Part shown: positions 1-9,068 of the stretch, one piece after another
Layout of the letters: each line of letters starts with the position of its first letter
Numbering within the stretch: the stretch's first letter is position 1
DNA from: RUG721 sp040307385
GTDB lineage: Bacteria > Actinomycetota > Coriobacteriia > Coriobacteriales > Atopobiaceae
Assembly (NCBI GenBank): GCA_040307385.1
Contig: JAWRJQ010000053.1
Span: 1 to 27,039 of the forward strand
Reading direction: 5' to 3'
Length of the DNA stretch: 27,039 bases
Made by a program: the position numbers and the translations under genes
The notes under the pieces: model-generated
What the model saw: the letters and a program-made list of their open reading frames with translations, nothing else
Database searches by the model: none
What the model was told of the DNA's origin: nothing

Positions 1-13
1 CCCCCCCCCCCCC
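1..13. repeat. poly-C homopolymer tract at window edge
   Basis: Thirteen consecutive C bases open the window and end 42 bases before the start codon of the first gene. The tract may continue to the left of the window, so its true length is unknown. Homopolymers of this length can vary by slippage and, when near a promoter, can alter expression. It could equally be an assembly artefact at a contig edge. Confidence 0.6.
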
Positions 14-55
14 ACATCGGGGGACGGTCACGATCCCCAGGAAGGATGTACGCAT

Positions 56-2665
56 ATGGGACAGGCCGCATGGACGCTTACCGTCAACGGCATCGAGCAC
101 GTGGTCGACGAGGACAAGCCCCTGCTGCGCTACCTGCGCGACGACCTCGCGCTCAACTCGGTCAAGGACGGCTGCAGCCAGGGTGCCTGCGGCACCTGCA
201 CGGTCGTTGTGGACGGGAGGGCCCAACGCGCCTGCGTGCTCAAGACCTCGCGCCTCGACGGCAAGCACATCATCACCGTCGAGGGCCTCTCCGAGCTCGA
301 GCGCGAGGCCTACGTCCATGCCTTCGGCGTCAAGGGCGCCGTCCAGTGCGGGTTCTGCACGCCCGGCATGGTCATGAGCGCCAAGGCGCTGCTCGACGCC
401 AACCCCGATCCGAGCGAGGACGACATCAAGGGCGCCCTGCGCAGCAACCTCTGCCGCTGCACGGGCTACAAGAAGATCATCGAGGCCATCCAGCTCGTGG
501 CCGCCATCCTGCGCGGCGAGGAGGAGCTGCCCGAGGCCGAGCCCTGGGAGCTGTACGGCGTGGGCGATCCGGCCTTCCGCGTGGACGTGCGCGAGAAGGT
601 CCTGGGCACCGGCGTCTACGCCGACGACATCGCCCTGCCCGGCATGCTCCACGCCTGCGCCCTGCGCTCCGCCTACCCACGCGCCCGCGTGCTCTCGATC
701 GACGCGGACGAGGCACGCGCCCTCGACGGGGTGGCCTGCGTCCTCACGGCAGCCGACGTCCCCGTGAACAAGGTGGGCCATATCCAGCAGGACTGGGACG
801 TCATGATCGTCGAGGGCGAGGTCACCCGCTGCGTGGGCGATGCCATCTGCCTCGTGGTGGCGAAGACCCGCGAACTTGCCGAGCGCGCCCGCGACCTCGT
901 GCACGTGGAGTACGAGCCGCTCGAACCGGTGCGCGACGTCTTCGCGGCCATAGCCGAGGACGCGCCCAAGATCCATTCCGCCGGCAACCTCTGCCAGCAG
1001 CGCCACGTCACGCGCGGCAATGCGGCTCAGGCGCTCGCCTCGTCCGCCTACACCGTGACCGAGCGCTTCTCGACGCCCTTCACCGAGCATGCGTTCCTGG
1101 AGCCCGAGTGCGCCGTCGCCCTGCCCTACGGCGACGGGGTCAAGGTCTACACGAGCGACCAGGGCACCTACGACACGCGCAAGGAGATCGCCCACATGTT
1201 CGGCTGGGATGCCACCCCCGAGCGCGTGGTCGTGGAGAACAAGCTCGTGGGCGGCGGCTTCGGCGGCAAAGAGGACGTCTCGGTGCAGCACCTGGCCTGC
1301 CTGGCCGCGTTCAAGCTGGGACGTCCCGTCAAGATGAGGATGACGCGCGACGAGTCGATCCGCTTCCACCCCAAGCGCCACGCGATGGAGGCCACCTTCA
1401 CGCTGGGCTGCGACGAGCAGGGCATGCTCACCGGCCTCGACTGCGAGATCTACTTCGACACCGGCGCCTACGCCTCGCTTTGCGGTCCCGTGCTCGAGCG
1501 CGCCTGTACGCACGCCGTGGGGCCCTACACGTACCAGAACACCGACATCAGAGGCTACGGCTACTACACCAACAACCCGCCCGCCGGCGCGTTCAGAGGC
1601 TTCGGCGTGTGCCAGTCGGAGTATGCGCTGGAGTGCTGCCTCGACCTGCTTGCCGAGAAGGTCGGCATCGATCCTTGGCAGATCCGCTACATCAACGCCA
1701 TCGAACCCGGCGCCGCCCTCCCCAATGGCCAGATCGCCGACCAGTCCACGGCGCTCAAGGAGACCCTCGAGGCCGTGCGCGACGTCTATATGTCCAACAA
1801 GGATCGCGCCGGCATCGCCTGCGCCATGAAGAACGCCGGCGTGGGCGTGGGCCTTCCCGACAAGGGCCGTGCGCGCCTGGACGTTGCGGGCGGCGTGGTG
1901 GAGGTCTACACCGCCGCCACCGACATCGGCCAGGGCTGCACCACCGTCTTCACCCAGATGGTCTGCGAGTCCTGCGGGCTCTCGCGCGAGCAGGTGCGGG
2001 TGATGCCCCCCAACACCGAGAACTCCCCCGACTCCGGCACCACCTCGGGCTCGCGCCAAACGCTCATCACCGGCGAGGCCGTACGCGCTGCGGCGGCCGA
2101 GCTGCGCCGTGCGATGGACGGCCTGACGGGCGATGCGCGCGAGCGCCTGCGCGCCCTCGAGGGGCAGAGCTTCTCCAACGAGTTCTTCGAGCCCACCGAT
2201 CCGCTCGGCTCCGACAAGCCCAATCCCAAGAGCCACGTGGCCTACGGCTATGCAACCTCCGTCGCCATTCTCGACGATGAGGGCCGCATTACCGACGTCT
2301 ATCAGGCGCATGACTCGGGCCGGGTCGTGAACCCCATCGCCATCCAGGGTCAGATCGAGGGCGGCGTGCTCATGAGCATGGGCTATGCCCTCACCGAGCA
2401 GTTCCCGCTCAAAGACTGCGTGCCCACCGCCAAGCTCGGCACGCTCGGCCTCTTCCATGCCGACAAGATCCCCAACATCCACGCCATCTACGTGGAGAAG
2501 GAAGAGCTGCTGCCCTTTGCCTACGGCTCGAAGGGCGTGGGCGAGATCTGCTCGATACCCATGGCGCAGGCGATCGCGGGGGCCTACTACGCCCTCGACG
2601 GAAAGATGCGGACGAGCCTGCCCATGCAGGACACGCCCTACGAGAAGCGACCGAGAAAGGGCTGA
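56..2665 (+). CDS. xdh: Fused [2Fe-2S]/molybdopterin xanthine dehydrogenase (XdhD / Se-dependent XDH type)
   Basis: Predicted cytoplasmic molybdenum hydroxylase of 869 aa acting on purines (hypoxanthine/xanthine, possibly urate in reverse). The N-terminal ferredoxin-like domain carries Cys40, 45, 48 and 60. The helical [2Fe-2S] domain carries Cys98, 101, 133 and 135. The rest (about 170-869) is the molybdopterin domain, with VGGGFGGKED, GAFRGFG, GQGCTTVFTQ and a C-terminal GVGE motif whose Glu830 is the expected catalytic base. There is no FAD domain, as in E. coli XdhD and the family called selenium-dependent xanthine dehydrogenase. The ATG at 56 is chosen because AGGAAGG at 39-45 lies 10 bases upstream; the ATG at 46 sits in another frame. 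It is followed by a nucleoside-type importer. The selenium requirement cannot be read from the sequence. The electron acceptor is unknown. Confidence 0.9.
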   Translation: MGQAAWTLTVNGIEHVVDEDKPLLRYLRDDLALNSVKDGCSQGACGTCTVVVDGRAQRACVLKTSRLDGKHIITVEGLSELEREAYVHAFGVKGAVQCGFCTPGMVMSAKALLDANPDPSEDDIKGALRSNLCRCTGYKKIIEAIQLVAAILRGEEELPEAEPWELYGVGDPAFRVDVREKVLGTGVYADDIALPGMLHACALRSAYPRARVLSIDADEARALDGVACVLTAADVPVNKVGHIQQDWDVMIVEGEVTRCVGDAICLVVAKTRELAERARDLVHVEYEPLEPVRDVFAAIAEDAPKIHSAGNLCQQRHVTRGNAAQALASSAYTVTERFSTPFTEHAFLEPECAVALPYGDGVKVYTSDQGTYDTRKEIAHMFGWDATPERVVVENKLVGGGFGGKEDVSVQHLACLAAFKLGRPVKMRMTRDESIRFHPKRHAMEATFTLGCDEQGMLTGLDCEIYFDTGAYASLCGPVLERACTHAVGPYTYQNTDIRGYGYYTNNPPAGAFRGFGVCQSEYALECCLDLLAEKVGIDPWQIRYINAIEPGAALPNGQIADQSTALKETLEAVRDVYMSNKDRAGIACAMKNAGVGVGLPDKGRARLDVAGGVVEVYTAATDIGQGCTTVFTQMVCESCGLSREQVRVMPPNTENSPDSGTTSGSRQTLITGEAVRAAAAELRRAMDGLTGDARERLRALEGQSFSNEFFEPTDPLGSDKPNPKSHVAYGYATSVAILDDEGRITDVYQAHDSGRVVNPIAIQGQIEGGVLMSMGYALTEQFPLKDCVPTAKLGTLGLFHADKIPNIHAIYVEKEELLPFAYGSKGVGEICSIPMAQAIAGAYYALDGKMRTSLPMQDTPYEKRPRKG

Positions 2666-2676
2666 CGGACACGGCT

Positions 2677-2697
2677 GCCTGCCCCGGCGGCAGGCTT
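2677..2697 (+). terminator. Hairpin between xdh and importer genes
   Basis: GCCTGCC (2677-2683) and GGCAGGC (2689-2695) form a perfect 7-bp stem with a 5-base loop, followed by only TT. It sits just after the xdh stop codon. It could be a weak terminator or attenuator that lowers expression of the downstream importer, or an mRNA-end stabiliser. Confidence 0.4.
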
Positions 2698-2765
2698 CAT
2701 ATAACAAGGTTGTGCAGGCTGCGGGGCTGCGCCAGGGCGGCGGGCCCCGGGAAGGGTGCGGGCAT

Positions 2766-4277
2766 ATGGCAGAGCTATTGCGCATGGAAGGGGTCAGCAA
2801 GCGCTTCGGCTCGTTCTACGCGAACCGCAACGTGACGCTGTCCGTCGAGGAGGGCGAGGTTCACACGCTGCTGGGCGAGAACGGCGCTGGCAAGTCCACC
2901 CTCATGAACATCCTCGTGGGCCTCTACCAGCCCACGGAGGGGCGCATCCTCATCCGAGGGGAGGAGGTCGACATCTCATCGCCCGGTGTCGCCGTTGCCC
3001 ACGGCATCGGCATGGTGCATCAGCACTTCATGCTCATCGAGAACATGACCGGGCTTGAGAACATCATTCTGGGCGACCGCCGCCACCGCACGCCGCTGCT
3101 CCAGGAAGCTGCCGACCGCGCGACGGTGGAGGAGCTCATGGAGCGCTACGGCCTCGAGATCGATCTGGATGCGCGCGTGAGCGATATGTCCATCGGCATG
3201 CAGCAGCGCGTCGAGATCATGAAGGTGCTCTTCCGCGGTGCCGACCTGCTCGTGCTCGACGAGCCCACCGCCGTCCTCACCGACCTCGAGGTCCAGGGTC
3301 TCTTCGATATCATGCGCTCGCTCACCGGCGAGGGCAAGTCGATCATCTTCATCTCGCACAAGATGCGCGAGGTCATGCGCATCTCCGATCGCGTGACGGT
3401 GCTGCGTCGCGGCGAGACCGTCGCAACCGTGCCGGTTGCAGGCGCCACCGAGCAGGAGCTCGCCGACCTCATGATCGGCCAGAAGTTCACCGAGAGCACC
3501 TACCGGAAGGTGGAGGATGCGCACGAGCCCGCGCTCACGCTGTGCGAGGTCTCCTGGCATCCCGAGGTCAAGCACGGCGGCCTCAAAGAGGTCTCGCTCG
3601 CCATCAACCGGGGCGAGATCCTCGGCGTCGCGGGCATCGACGGCAACGGGCAGGCAGCCTTGGCCGAGCTGGTCACGGGCCTTGTGCGGCCCGAGTCCGG
3701 CGAGCTGGTCGGGCCGGACGGCGCGCAGATCGCGCTCTTCTCGCCCGAGGCCTTCATCGACGCGGGCTTGGGCAACATCCCCGAGGACCGCAACAAGATG
3801 GGCCTTGTGGGCGACATGACGGTGGCGGAGAACCTCGTGCTCAAGCAGACGCGCTCCGAGCGCTTCTCCCGGGGTCACGGCGCGTGGCTGAAGATGGACG
3901 CTATCGAACGCCACGCCAACCGACTGCGCGAGGAGAACGACATCCGCTGCACCTCCGTCAACCAGCTGGCGCGCAGCCTTTCGGGCGGCAACCAGCAGAA
4001 GGTCATCCTCGCGCGCGAGCTCGAAGGGCATCCGAGCCTGCTCGTGGCCGTCTATCCCACGCGCGGCCTCGACATCGGGGCGACCGAGTTCATCCACGAC
4101 CAGATCGTGGCCCAGCGCGATGCGGGCTGCGCGGTTCTGCTCATCTCGGCCGACTTCGACGAGGTTCTGAAGCTGTCCGACCGCATCGTGGTGCTCTTCG
4201 AGGGGCAGATCATGGGGACGTATCCGGGCGCGAACCCTCCCATCAAGGAGATTTCGCTCGCTATGGCAGGAAAGTAG
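2766..4277 (+). CDS. BMP-family nucleoside/purine ABC transporter, two-domain ATP-binding protein
   Basis: ATPase of a membrane importer, 503 aa, with two ABC domains as in B. subtilis NupO and sugar-type ATPases. The first domain is complete: Walker A GENGAGKST at 37-45, signature MSIGMQQR at 141-148, Walker B LLVLDEP at 161-167, and the switch His in FISHK. The second domain has a degenerate Walker A (GIDGNGQAAL, about 290-299, no Lys). Its LSGGNQQK signature (405-412) is intact, but its Walker B lacks the Asp-Glu pair (LLVAVYPTRGLD, 425-436). Such asymmetry is usual in this family. The ATG at 2766 follows GGAAGGG at about 2750-2756. An open frame extends upstream to 2385, but that part overlaps xdh and is not ATPase-like. 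Two permeases and a lipoprotein follow. The purine or nucleoside substrate is inferred from family and neighbours. Confidence 0.93.
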   Translation: MAELLRMEGVSKRFGSFYANRNVTLSVEEGEVHTLLGENGAGKSTLMNILVGLYQPTEGRILIRGEEVDISSPGVAVAHGIGMVHQHFMLIENMTGLENIILGDRRHRTPLLQEAADRATVEELMERYGLEIDLDARVSDMSIGMQQRVEIMKVLFRGADLLVLDEPTAVLTDLEVQGLFDIMRSLTGEGKSIIFISHKMREVMRISDRVTVLRRGETVATVPVAGATEQELADLMIGQKFTESTYRKVEDAHEPALTLCEVSWHPEVKHGGLKEVSLAINRGEILGVAGIDGNGQAALAELVTGLVRPESGELVGPDGAQIALFSPEAFIDAGLGNIPEDRNKMGLVGDMTVAENLVLKQTRSERFSRGHGAWLKMDAIERHANRLREENDIRCTSVNQLARSLSGGNQQKVILARELEGHPSLLVAVYPTRGLDIGATEFIHDQIVAQRDAGCAVLLISADFDEVLKLSDRIVVLFEGQIMGTYPGANPPIKEISLAMAGK

Positions 4278-4290
4278 GGGAGGATCGAAC

Positions 4291-5379
4291 ATGGCCAAGG
4301 AAGCGATCAGCGCACAGGAGCGACGCGAACGGGCCCTCATGGTGCTCACCCCGCTCGTCTCCGTGCTGCTCGCCCTCGTTGTGGGGGCCGTCATCATCGC
4401 ATGTTTGGGGAAGGACCCGATAGAGGGCTATCGCGCCATGCTGCAGGGGTCGCTCGGCGACCTCTCGAAGCTCAGCAAGACCTTGGAGCGCGCGTGCCCG
4501 CTCGTCTTCACGGGGCTCTGCGCGGTCTTCGCCTACAAGTGCGGCGTGTTCAACCTCGGCGGCGAGGGCCAGCTCATCATGGGCGCCTGCGCCACCGCTG
4601 CCACCATCTTGGGGCTGGGCGGCGAGGGCGTGCCCGCGCTCGCGTTGGGCCTTCTCGCCGGCATCGTGGCGGGCGCGCTCTGGGCGCTCCTGCCGGGCAT
4701 CCTCAAGATCACGCGCGGCCTCAACGAGATGATCACCACGATCATGCTCAACTACGTTGCCCTCTACTTCATGGAGCACATCTTCAAGAACGTCTTCTCC
4801 GACCAGGGCCTGCCCAAGACCGTGGCGCTGCCGGCCGGCGTGCGGCTTCCCAAGCTGCTGGGCGCCCATGTGGGCGTCATCATCGCCGTGGTTCTCGGCC
4901 TCGTCGTGTGGTACGTCATCTTCAGGACCTCCTTCGGCTTCAAGATCCGCGCCGTGGGCATGAATCCTGTGGCCTCGCGGGTCAACGGCTTCCCCGTGCG
5001 GCGCCTCGTGCTCCTGGCCTTCATTATCTCGGGCGCCATCGCCGGCCTCGGCGGCGCGGTGGAGCTCATGGGCAAGACGCCCTTCCGTCTTGCGGCGGGC
5101 TTTGGGGCGGGCTTCGGCTTCGACGGCGTGGCGATCGCCCTCATCGCCCAGCTCAACCCCATCGCGGCGCTTCTTGTGGCGCTGCTCTTCGGCATCCTGT
5201 CTACGGGCGGCATCATGATGCAGAGCGTCATCGGCGTCCCCACCGCCATCGTCGACATCATCCGCGGCATGATCATCATCTTCACGGTCGCCGGCATGGC
5301 ATCGATCAAGCTTCCCCAGCTGCGCGCTCTCATCGCCTCCTGGGGCAGCAAGAGCACAGAAGCGGAGGCGAGCGCATAA
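4291..5379 (+). CDS. BMP-family ABC transporter permease 1 (NupP-like)
   Basis: Integral membrane permease of 362 aa. A short charged N-terminus is followed by a membrane segment near residues 17-40 and then a run of further hydrophobic segments. The cytoplasmic coupling region FKIRAVGMNPVASRVNG is typical of branched-chain/BMP-type permeases. GGGGAGGA at 4277-4284 precedes the ATG. The gene lies 13 bases after the ATPase stop, and its own TAA overlaps the next ATG by one base, which indicates translational coupling. With the second permease it would form the heterodimeric channel for purine nucleosides or bases. The exact substrate cannot be told from sequence. Confidence 0.9.
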   Translation: MAKEAISAQERRERALMVLTPLVSVLLALVVGAVIIACLGKDPIEGYRAMLQGSLGDLSKLSKTLERACPLVFTGLCAVFAYKCGVFNLGGEGQLIMGACATAATILGLGGEGVPALALGLLAGIVAGALWALLPGILKITRGLNEMITTIMLNYVALYFMEHIFKNVFSDQGLPKTVALPAGVRLPKLLGAHVGVIIAVVLGLVVWYVIFRTSFGFKIRAVGMNPVASRVNGFPVRRLVLLAFIISGAIAGLGGAVELMGKTPFRLAAGFGAGFGFDGVAIALIAQLNPIAALLVALLFGILSTGGIMMQSVIGVPTAIVDIIRGMIIIFTVAGMASIKLPQLRALIASWGSKSTEAEASA

Positions 5380-6311
5380 TGGACTTCCTCACCGTTTTGC
5401 CCACGATCCTGAAGGCCATGGCGATGGGGGCCGTCCCCATCCTGCTGGCCTCGTTGGGCGAGCTCTTCTCCGAGCGCGCCGGTCTGGTCAACATCGGCCT
5501 CGAGGGCCTCATGGCCATCGGCGCCTTCGTGGGCTTCGCCGTCGCCAAGATGTCGGGAAACCTCTGGCTCGGGCTTGCCGCCGCCATGGCGGCCGGCGTC
5601 ATCGTGAACATGCTCTACGCGTTCTGCACGGTCACGCTCTGCTCCGACCAGGTGGTCACGGGCATGGCGATCAACATCCTCGCGCCTGCCGTCGCGCTGT
5701 TCGGCTACAACCTGTTCGTCGGCCCCAATCCCGCCAACGCCACGGGTGCCCAGATGCCCAGCATCGCCATTCCCGGCCTCTCGGAACTGCCCTTCGTGGG
5801 CGGCGCGCTCTTCAACCAGACGCTTCTGGCCTATCTCGCCTTCCTGCTGGTGCCGCTCGTGTCCTACTTCTTCAGGCACTTCCGCGCGGGCCTGTCGTTC
5901 CGCTCGGTGGGGGAGAATCCCCACGCCGCCGAGACCTTGGGCATCGACGTCGTGCGCATGAAGTACGTGGCCTGCGTGATCTGTGGCGCGCTCGCTGCGG
6001 CGGGCGGAGCCTTCCTCACGCTGTGCTACACGCCCATCTACATCGACGGCATCGTCATGGGGCGCGGCTTCATCGCTCTGGCCACGCTCATCTTCGGGCG
6101 CTGGAGCGCGGTGGGCGTGCTCGGCGCGAGCCTGCTGTTCGGGTTCTTCGACGGGCTCAACGTCGCCCTCCAGGCGCAGTTCCAGGCCGCTCCGGTCATG
6201 TTCTTCAAGATGATCCCCTATCTGTTCACGATCGTCGCGCTCGTGTTCTTCGGCTCGCGGCGCGCCGGCCCCCGCGCCAGCGGACAGCCCTACTTCCGCG
6301 AGCAACGTTAG
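5379..6311 (+). CDS. BMP-family ABC transporter permease 2 (NupQ-like)
   Basis: Second permease subunit, 310 aa, very hydrophobic throughout. Its N-terminal region ERAGLVNIGLEGLMAIGAF and the coupling segment FRSVGENPHAAETLGIDV are characteristic of the partner permease in BMP-type nucleoside importers. The start ATG at 5379 shares its first base with the TAA stop of permease 1. A longer open frame reaches back to 4401, but its extra residues are an Arg/His-rich shadow of permease 1. The next gene, the lipoprotein, starts 52 bases downstream. Confidence 0.9.
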   Translation: MDFLTVLPTILKAMAMGAVPILLASLGELFSERAGLVNIGLEGLMAIGAFVGFAVAKMSGNLWLGLAAAMAAGVIVNMLYAFCTVTLCSDQVVTGMAINILAPAVALFGYNLFVGPNPANATGAQMPSIAIPGLSELPFVGGALFNQTLLAYLAFLLVPLVSYFFRHFRAGLSFRSVGENPHAAETLGIDVVRMKYVACVICGALAAAGGAFLTLCYTPIYIDGIVMGRGFIALATLIFGRWSAVGVLGASLLFGFFDGLNVALQAQFQAAPVMFFKMIPYLFTIVALVFFGSRRAGPRASGQPYFREQR

Positions 6312-6362
6312 GCTGAACGTGCGGCATCCGCCGCCTCGACAAGCAGAAAGGACGTACCAACC

Positions 6363-7481
6363 ATGAGCAAGAAGACCAGCACCAGCACACCCGTCCTGCT
6401 CAACCGTCGGCAGGCCCTGGCCCTCGGCCTGGGCGGCGTCGGCACGCTCCTGCTCTCCGCATGCGGCGGTGGCGGCAGCACCGGCACGGACGGCGCGCCT
6501 GCCGACGAAGGCTCTGGCACGACGGGCTATCGGGTCGCCATGATCATGAGCGGCACCATCACCGACGGCGGTTGGGACCAGGGCCACTACGAGTCGCTGC
6601 AGCGCGCGCTCGCGGCCCATCCCAGCTGGGAGCTGCTCGAGCCCAAGGAGAACACCGCCGACGCCGACGCCGCCATCGCCGCGCAGTCCTACGTCGATCA
6701 GGACGTCGATCTCATCATCGGCAACGGCAACCAGTTCGCCTCCGACTGGGCCGAGGTCGTCGCCGAGGCCGCCGAGACCCACCCGGGCGTGCACTTCCTC
6801 ATCACCAACACCGACCCCGCGTCCGAGATGAGCGACTACGAGACTCTCGACAACGTTGAGACGGTCCTTCCCGACTTCAAGCAGACGGGATCGTTGGCCG
6901 GCGTGGTGGCGGGCCTCATGACCAAGACCGGCAGCATCGGGTTCATCGGAGGCATGCGCCTTCCCTCCACGCTCACCAAGTACGCCTCCTACCTTGCAGC
7001 CGCCCAGAAGGTCAATCCCGATGTTCAGGGCCAGTACAACTTCGAGGCGGGCTTCACCGACGCCTCGCTCGGCACCAAGCTCACCGAGCAGTGGATCGCC
7101 TCCAACAACGTCGATGTGATGTGGGGCGATGCCTCGGCGGTCGACAACGGCGCACGTCAGGCGCTCGAGAGCGCCGGTGCGGACGACCACTTCGCCATCG
7201 CGCAGCCCATCGACATCATGGGCGACGATCAGCCCACCGTCATCACCTCCACCGTCACCGACTGGATGATCGGCCAGGCCATGGACGAGATCGAGGCGGG
7301 CTCCTTCGGCGGGGGCAAGGCGATCACGGGCAACATGTCCAACGGCGGCGTCTCGCTCGGCGCCTTCTCCGACAAGATCCCGGCCGATATCCAGAGTCAG
7401 ATCGAGGAGTACGCCTCCCAGATCGAGGCCGATGCCTTCCTCACCGACGACGAGGTCGCCGCCATTCAGGCCACGCTGTAG
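6363..7481 (+). CDS. BMP-family substrate-binding lipoprotein of the purine/nucleoside importer
   Basis: Solute-binding protein of 372 aa, anchored outside the membrane. The N-terminus has a twin-arginine pair (R15-R16), a hydrophobic core and the lipobox LSAC ending at Cys34, so it may be a Tat-exported lipoprotein. A Gly/Ser-rich linker follows, then a BmpA/PnrA-type domain opening with RVAMIMSGTITDGGWDQ, the usual 'D-G-G-W/F-x-Q' ligand-side element. AGAAAGGA at about 6345-6352 gives the start. It is the last gene of the importer set and is followed by a good terminator at 7531-7560. BmpA relatives bind purine nucleosides, which agrees with the catabolic genes around it. A free-base ligand such as xanthine or urate is also possible. 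Confidence 0.88.
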   Translation: MSKKTSTSTPVLLNRRQALALGLGGVGTLLLSACGGGGSTGTDGAPADEGSGTTGYRVAMIMSGTITDGGWDQGHYESLQRALAAHPSWELLEPKENTADADAAIAAQSYVDQDVDLIIGNGNQFASDWAEVVAEAAETHPGVHFLITNTDPASEMSDYETLDNVETVLPDFKQTGSLAGVVAGLMTKTGSIGFIGGMRLPSTLTKYASYLAAAQKVNPDVQGQYNFEAGFTDASLGTKLTEQWIASNNVDVMWGDASAVDNGARQALESAGADDHFAIAQPIDIMGDDQPTVITSTVTDWMIGQAMDEIEAGSFGGGKAITGNMSNGGVSLGAFSDKIPADIQSQIEEYASQIEADAFLTDDEVAAIQATL

Positions 7482-7530
7482 GGATGGCGCACCCGCTGCT
7501 CACGAGCAGATCGTCAGTTTTGATCCACCT

Positions 7531-7560
7531 TCGCCCGCCGCTACCGCTGGCGGGCGATTT
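7531..7560 (+). terminator. Rho-independent-type terminator after importer operon
   Basis: TCGCCCGCC (7531-7539) pairs fully with GGCGGGCGA (7549-7557) around a 9-base loop and is followed by TTT. It lies 50 bases after the lipoprotein stop codon. Confidence 0.65.
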
Positions 7561-7616
7561 CATGCCGTAAGTCCATGACGGAGCCGATGCGGGCACAGGC
7601 TCTGCGTACCATCTCA

Positions 7617-7649
7617 CTAACAAAAGAATAGGGCTTCTAACAAATTGTC
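7617..7649 (+). promoter_or_regulatory. Paired CTAACAAA direct repeats before guaD
   Basis: CTAACAAA occurs at 7617-7624 and 7637-7644, exactly 20 bases apart (about two helical turns), in an AT-rich patch of an otherwise GC-rich region. It resembles, less exactly, the AACAAAAAGT-type boxes before xdhA, ygeX and ygeY. It is 130-157 bases upstream of the guaD start. The rest of the 7482-7773 gap holds a terminator and no gene I can support. Confidence 0.35.
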
Positions 7650-7773
7650 TTCTCCACCCGCTCGACCGCGCTCCACGGCAACGATGGAGCGCGCGGAGAT
7701 TCCGGGTGCCCAGCGGGCCCTGTTCATCGTGATGCACGTCTTCATCTCATGAGGCGTGAGAAAGGGGTTCGCC

Positions 7774-9057
7774 ATGCAGGCCGCGACCTTTGCCATCAAG
7801 GGAGATATCTGCTGGTCCAAGGGGCCGAACGAGCTCGCATGCATGAGCGGGGGCTACCTCGTCTGCGAGAAGGGCGTCTCCCAGGGCGTCTTTCCCGAGC
7901 TGCCCGACCGCTTCGCGGGCATCGAGGTCCTCGACCGCGCGGGCATGCTCGTCATCCCCGGCATGACCGACATCCACGTCCATGCGCCCCAGTACGCCTT
8001 CCGGGGCCTCGGCATGGATCTGGAGCTGCTCGACTGGCTCAACACGCACACCTTCCCGGAGGAGTCCAAGTACACCGACCTCGCCTATGCGGAGCGCGCC
8101 TACGAGATCTTCGCCGACGACCTGCGCCGCTCGCCCACCACGCGCGCCCTCATCTACGGCACCATGCATGTCGAGCCCACCGAGCTGCTCATGGACAAGC
8201 TGGAGCGCACCGGGCTCAAGACCTTCGTGGGCAAGGTCAACATGGATCGCAACAGCCCGGACTACCTCTGCGAAAGCTCTGCAGAGGCCTCGCTGGCCGA
8301 CACGCGGCGCTGGCTCGACGAGTGCGAGGCGAGAAGCTACGTCAACACGCGGCCCATTCTGACGCCGCGCTTCACGCCCACGTGCTCCGACGAGCTCATG
8401 GAGGGGCTGGGCCGGATCAAGCAGGAGCGCGGCGTGCCCCTGCAGTCCCATCTCTCCGAGAACCTCTCCGAGATCGACTGGGTGGCGGGCCTGTGCCCCT
8501 GGTCGAGCTGCTACGGCGAGACCTACGAGCGCTTCGGGCAGATGGCCGGCGAGTCCGGCTGCGTGATGGCGCACTGCAACTACTCCACCGACGAGGAGGC
8601 GCGCATCCTGCGCGACCACGACGTCTTCGTGGCGCACTGCCCGCAGTCCAACGCGCAGCTCTCCTCGGGCATCGCACCCGTGAGGCACTACCTCGATCTG
8701 GGGATCAACGTGGCGATCGGCACCGACGTGGCCGGCGGCGCCACGCTCTCGATGTTCCGCGCCATCGCCGACGCCGTTGCCGCTTCCAAGCTGCGCTGGC
8801 GCCTCGTCGATCAGTCGCTCGCCGCCCTCACCACCGCCGAGGCCTTCCATCTGGCCACGGTCGGAGGCGGCGCGTTCTTCGGGCGCGTGGGCTCCTTCGA
8901 CGAGGGCTACGAGCTCGACGCGCTTGTCCTCGACGATGCGGGCATCCGCACCCCGCGCACCTGCAGCCTCGTCGAGCGTCTGGAGCGCTACATCTACCTT
9001 GCCGAGCAGGGCGGCCGTATCGTCGAGAAGTACGTCGCGGGCGCGCGGGTCCTCTAG
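7774..9057 (+). CDS. guaD: Guanine deaminase
   Basis: Cytoplasmic Zn-dependent amidohydrolase of 427 aa converting guanine to xanthine and ammonia. Family features run in order: PGMTDIHVHAPQY with metal ligands His68 and His70; the GuaD-specific LLDWLNTHTFPEE; GKVNMDRNSPDYL, close to the E. coli GuaD segment; SHLSE with a metal His and the catalytic Glu; MAHC; and GTDVAGG with the metal Asp. This pattern fits GuaD better than the related SsnA. The ATG at 7774 is preferred because GAGAAAGGGG at about 7758-7766 is its ribosome binding site; an in-frame GTG at 7756 would fall inside that site. It is a single-gene unit between two terminators. Its product xanthine feeds the xanthine dehydrogenases. 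Confidence 0.92.
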   Translation: MQAATFAIKGDICWSKGPNELACMSGGYLVCEKGVSQGVFPELPDRFAGIEVLDRAGMLVIPGMTDIHVHAPQYAFRGLGMDLELLDWLNTHTFPEESKYTDLAYAERAYEIFADDLRRSPTTRALIYGTMHVEPTELLMDKLERTGLKTFVGKVNMDRNSPDYLCESSAEASLADTRRWLDECEARSYVNTRPILTPRFTPTCSDELMEGLGRIKQERGVPLQSHLSENLSEIDWVAGLCPWSSCYGETYERFGQMAGESGCVMAHCNYSTDEEARILRDHDVFVAHCPQSNAQLSSGIAPVRHYLDLGINVAIGTDVAGGATLSMFRAIADAVAASKLRWRLVDQSLAALTTAEAFHLATVGGGAFFGRVGSFDEGYELDALVLDDAGIRTPRTCSLVERLERYIYLAEQGGRIVEKYVAGARVL

Positions 9058-9068
9058 CTCTCATGAGG

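Noticed and set aside
46..2280. 744-codon open frame overlapping the fused xanthine dehydrogenase
   Set aside because: It starts inside the ribosome binding site and gives an Arg/Gly/His-rich product without domains. The frame from 56 has all the iron-sulfur and molybdopterin motifs.
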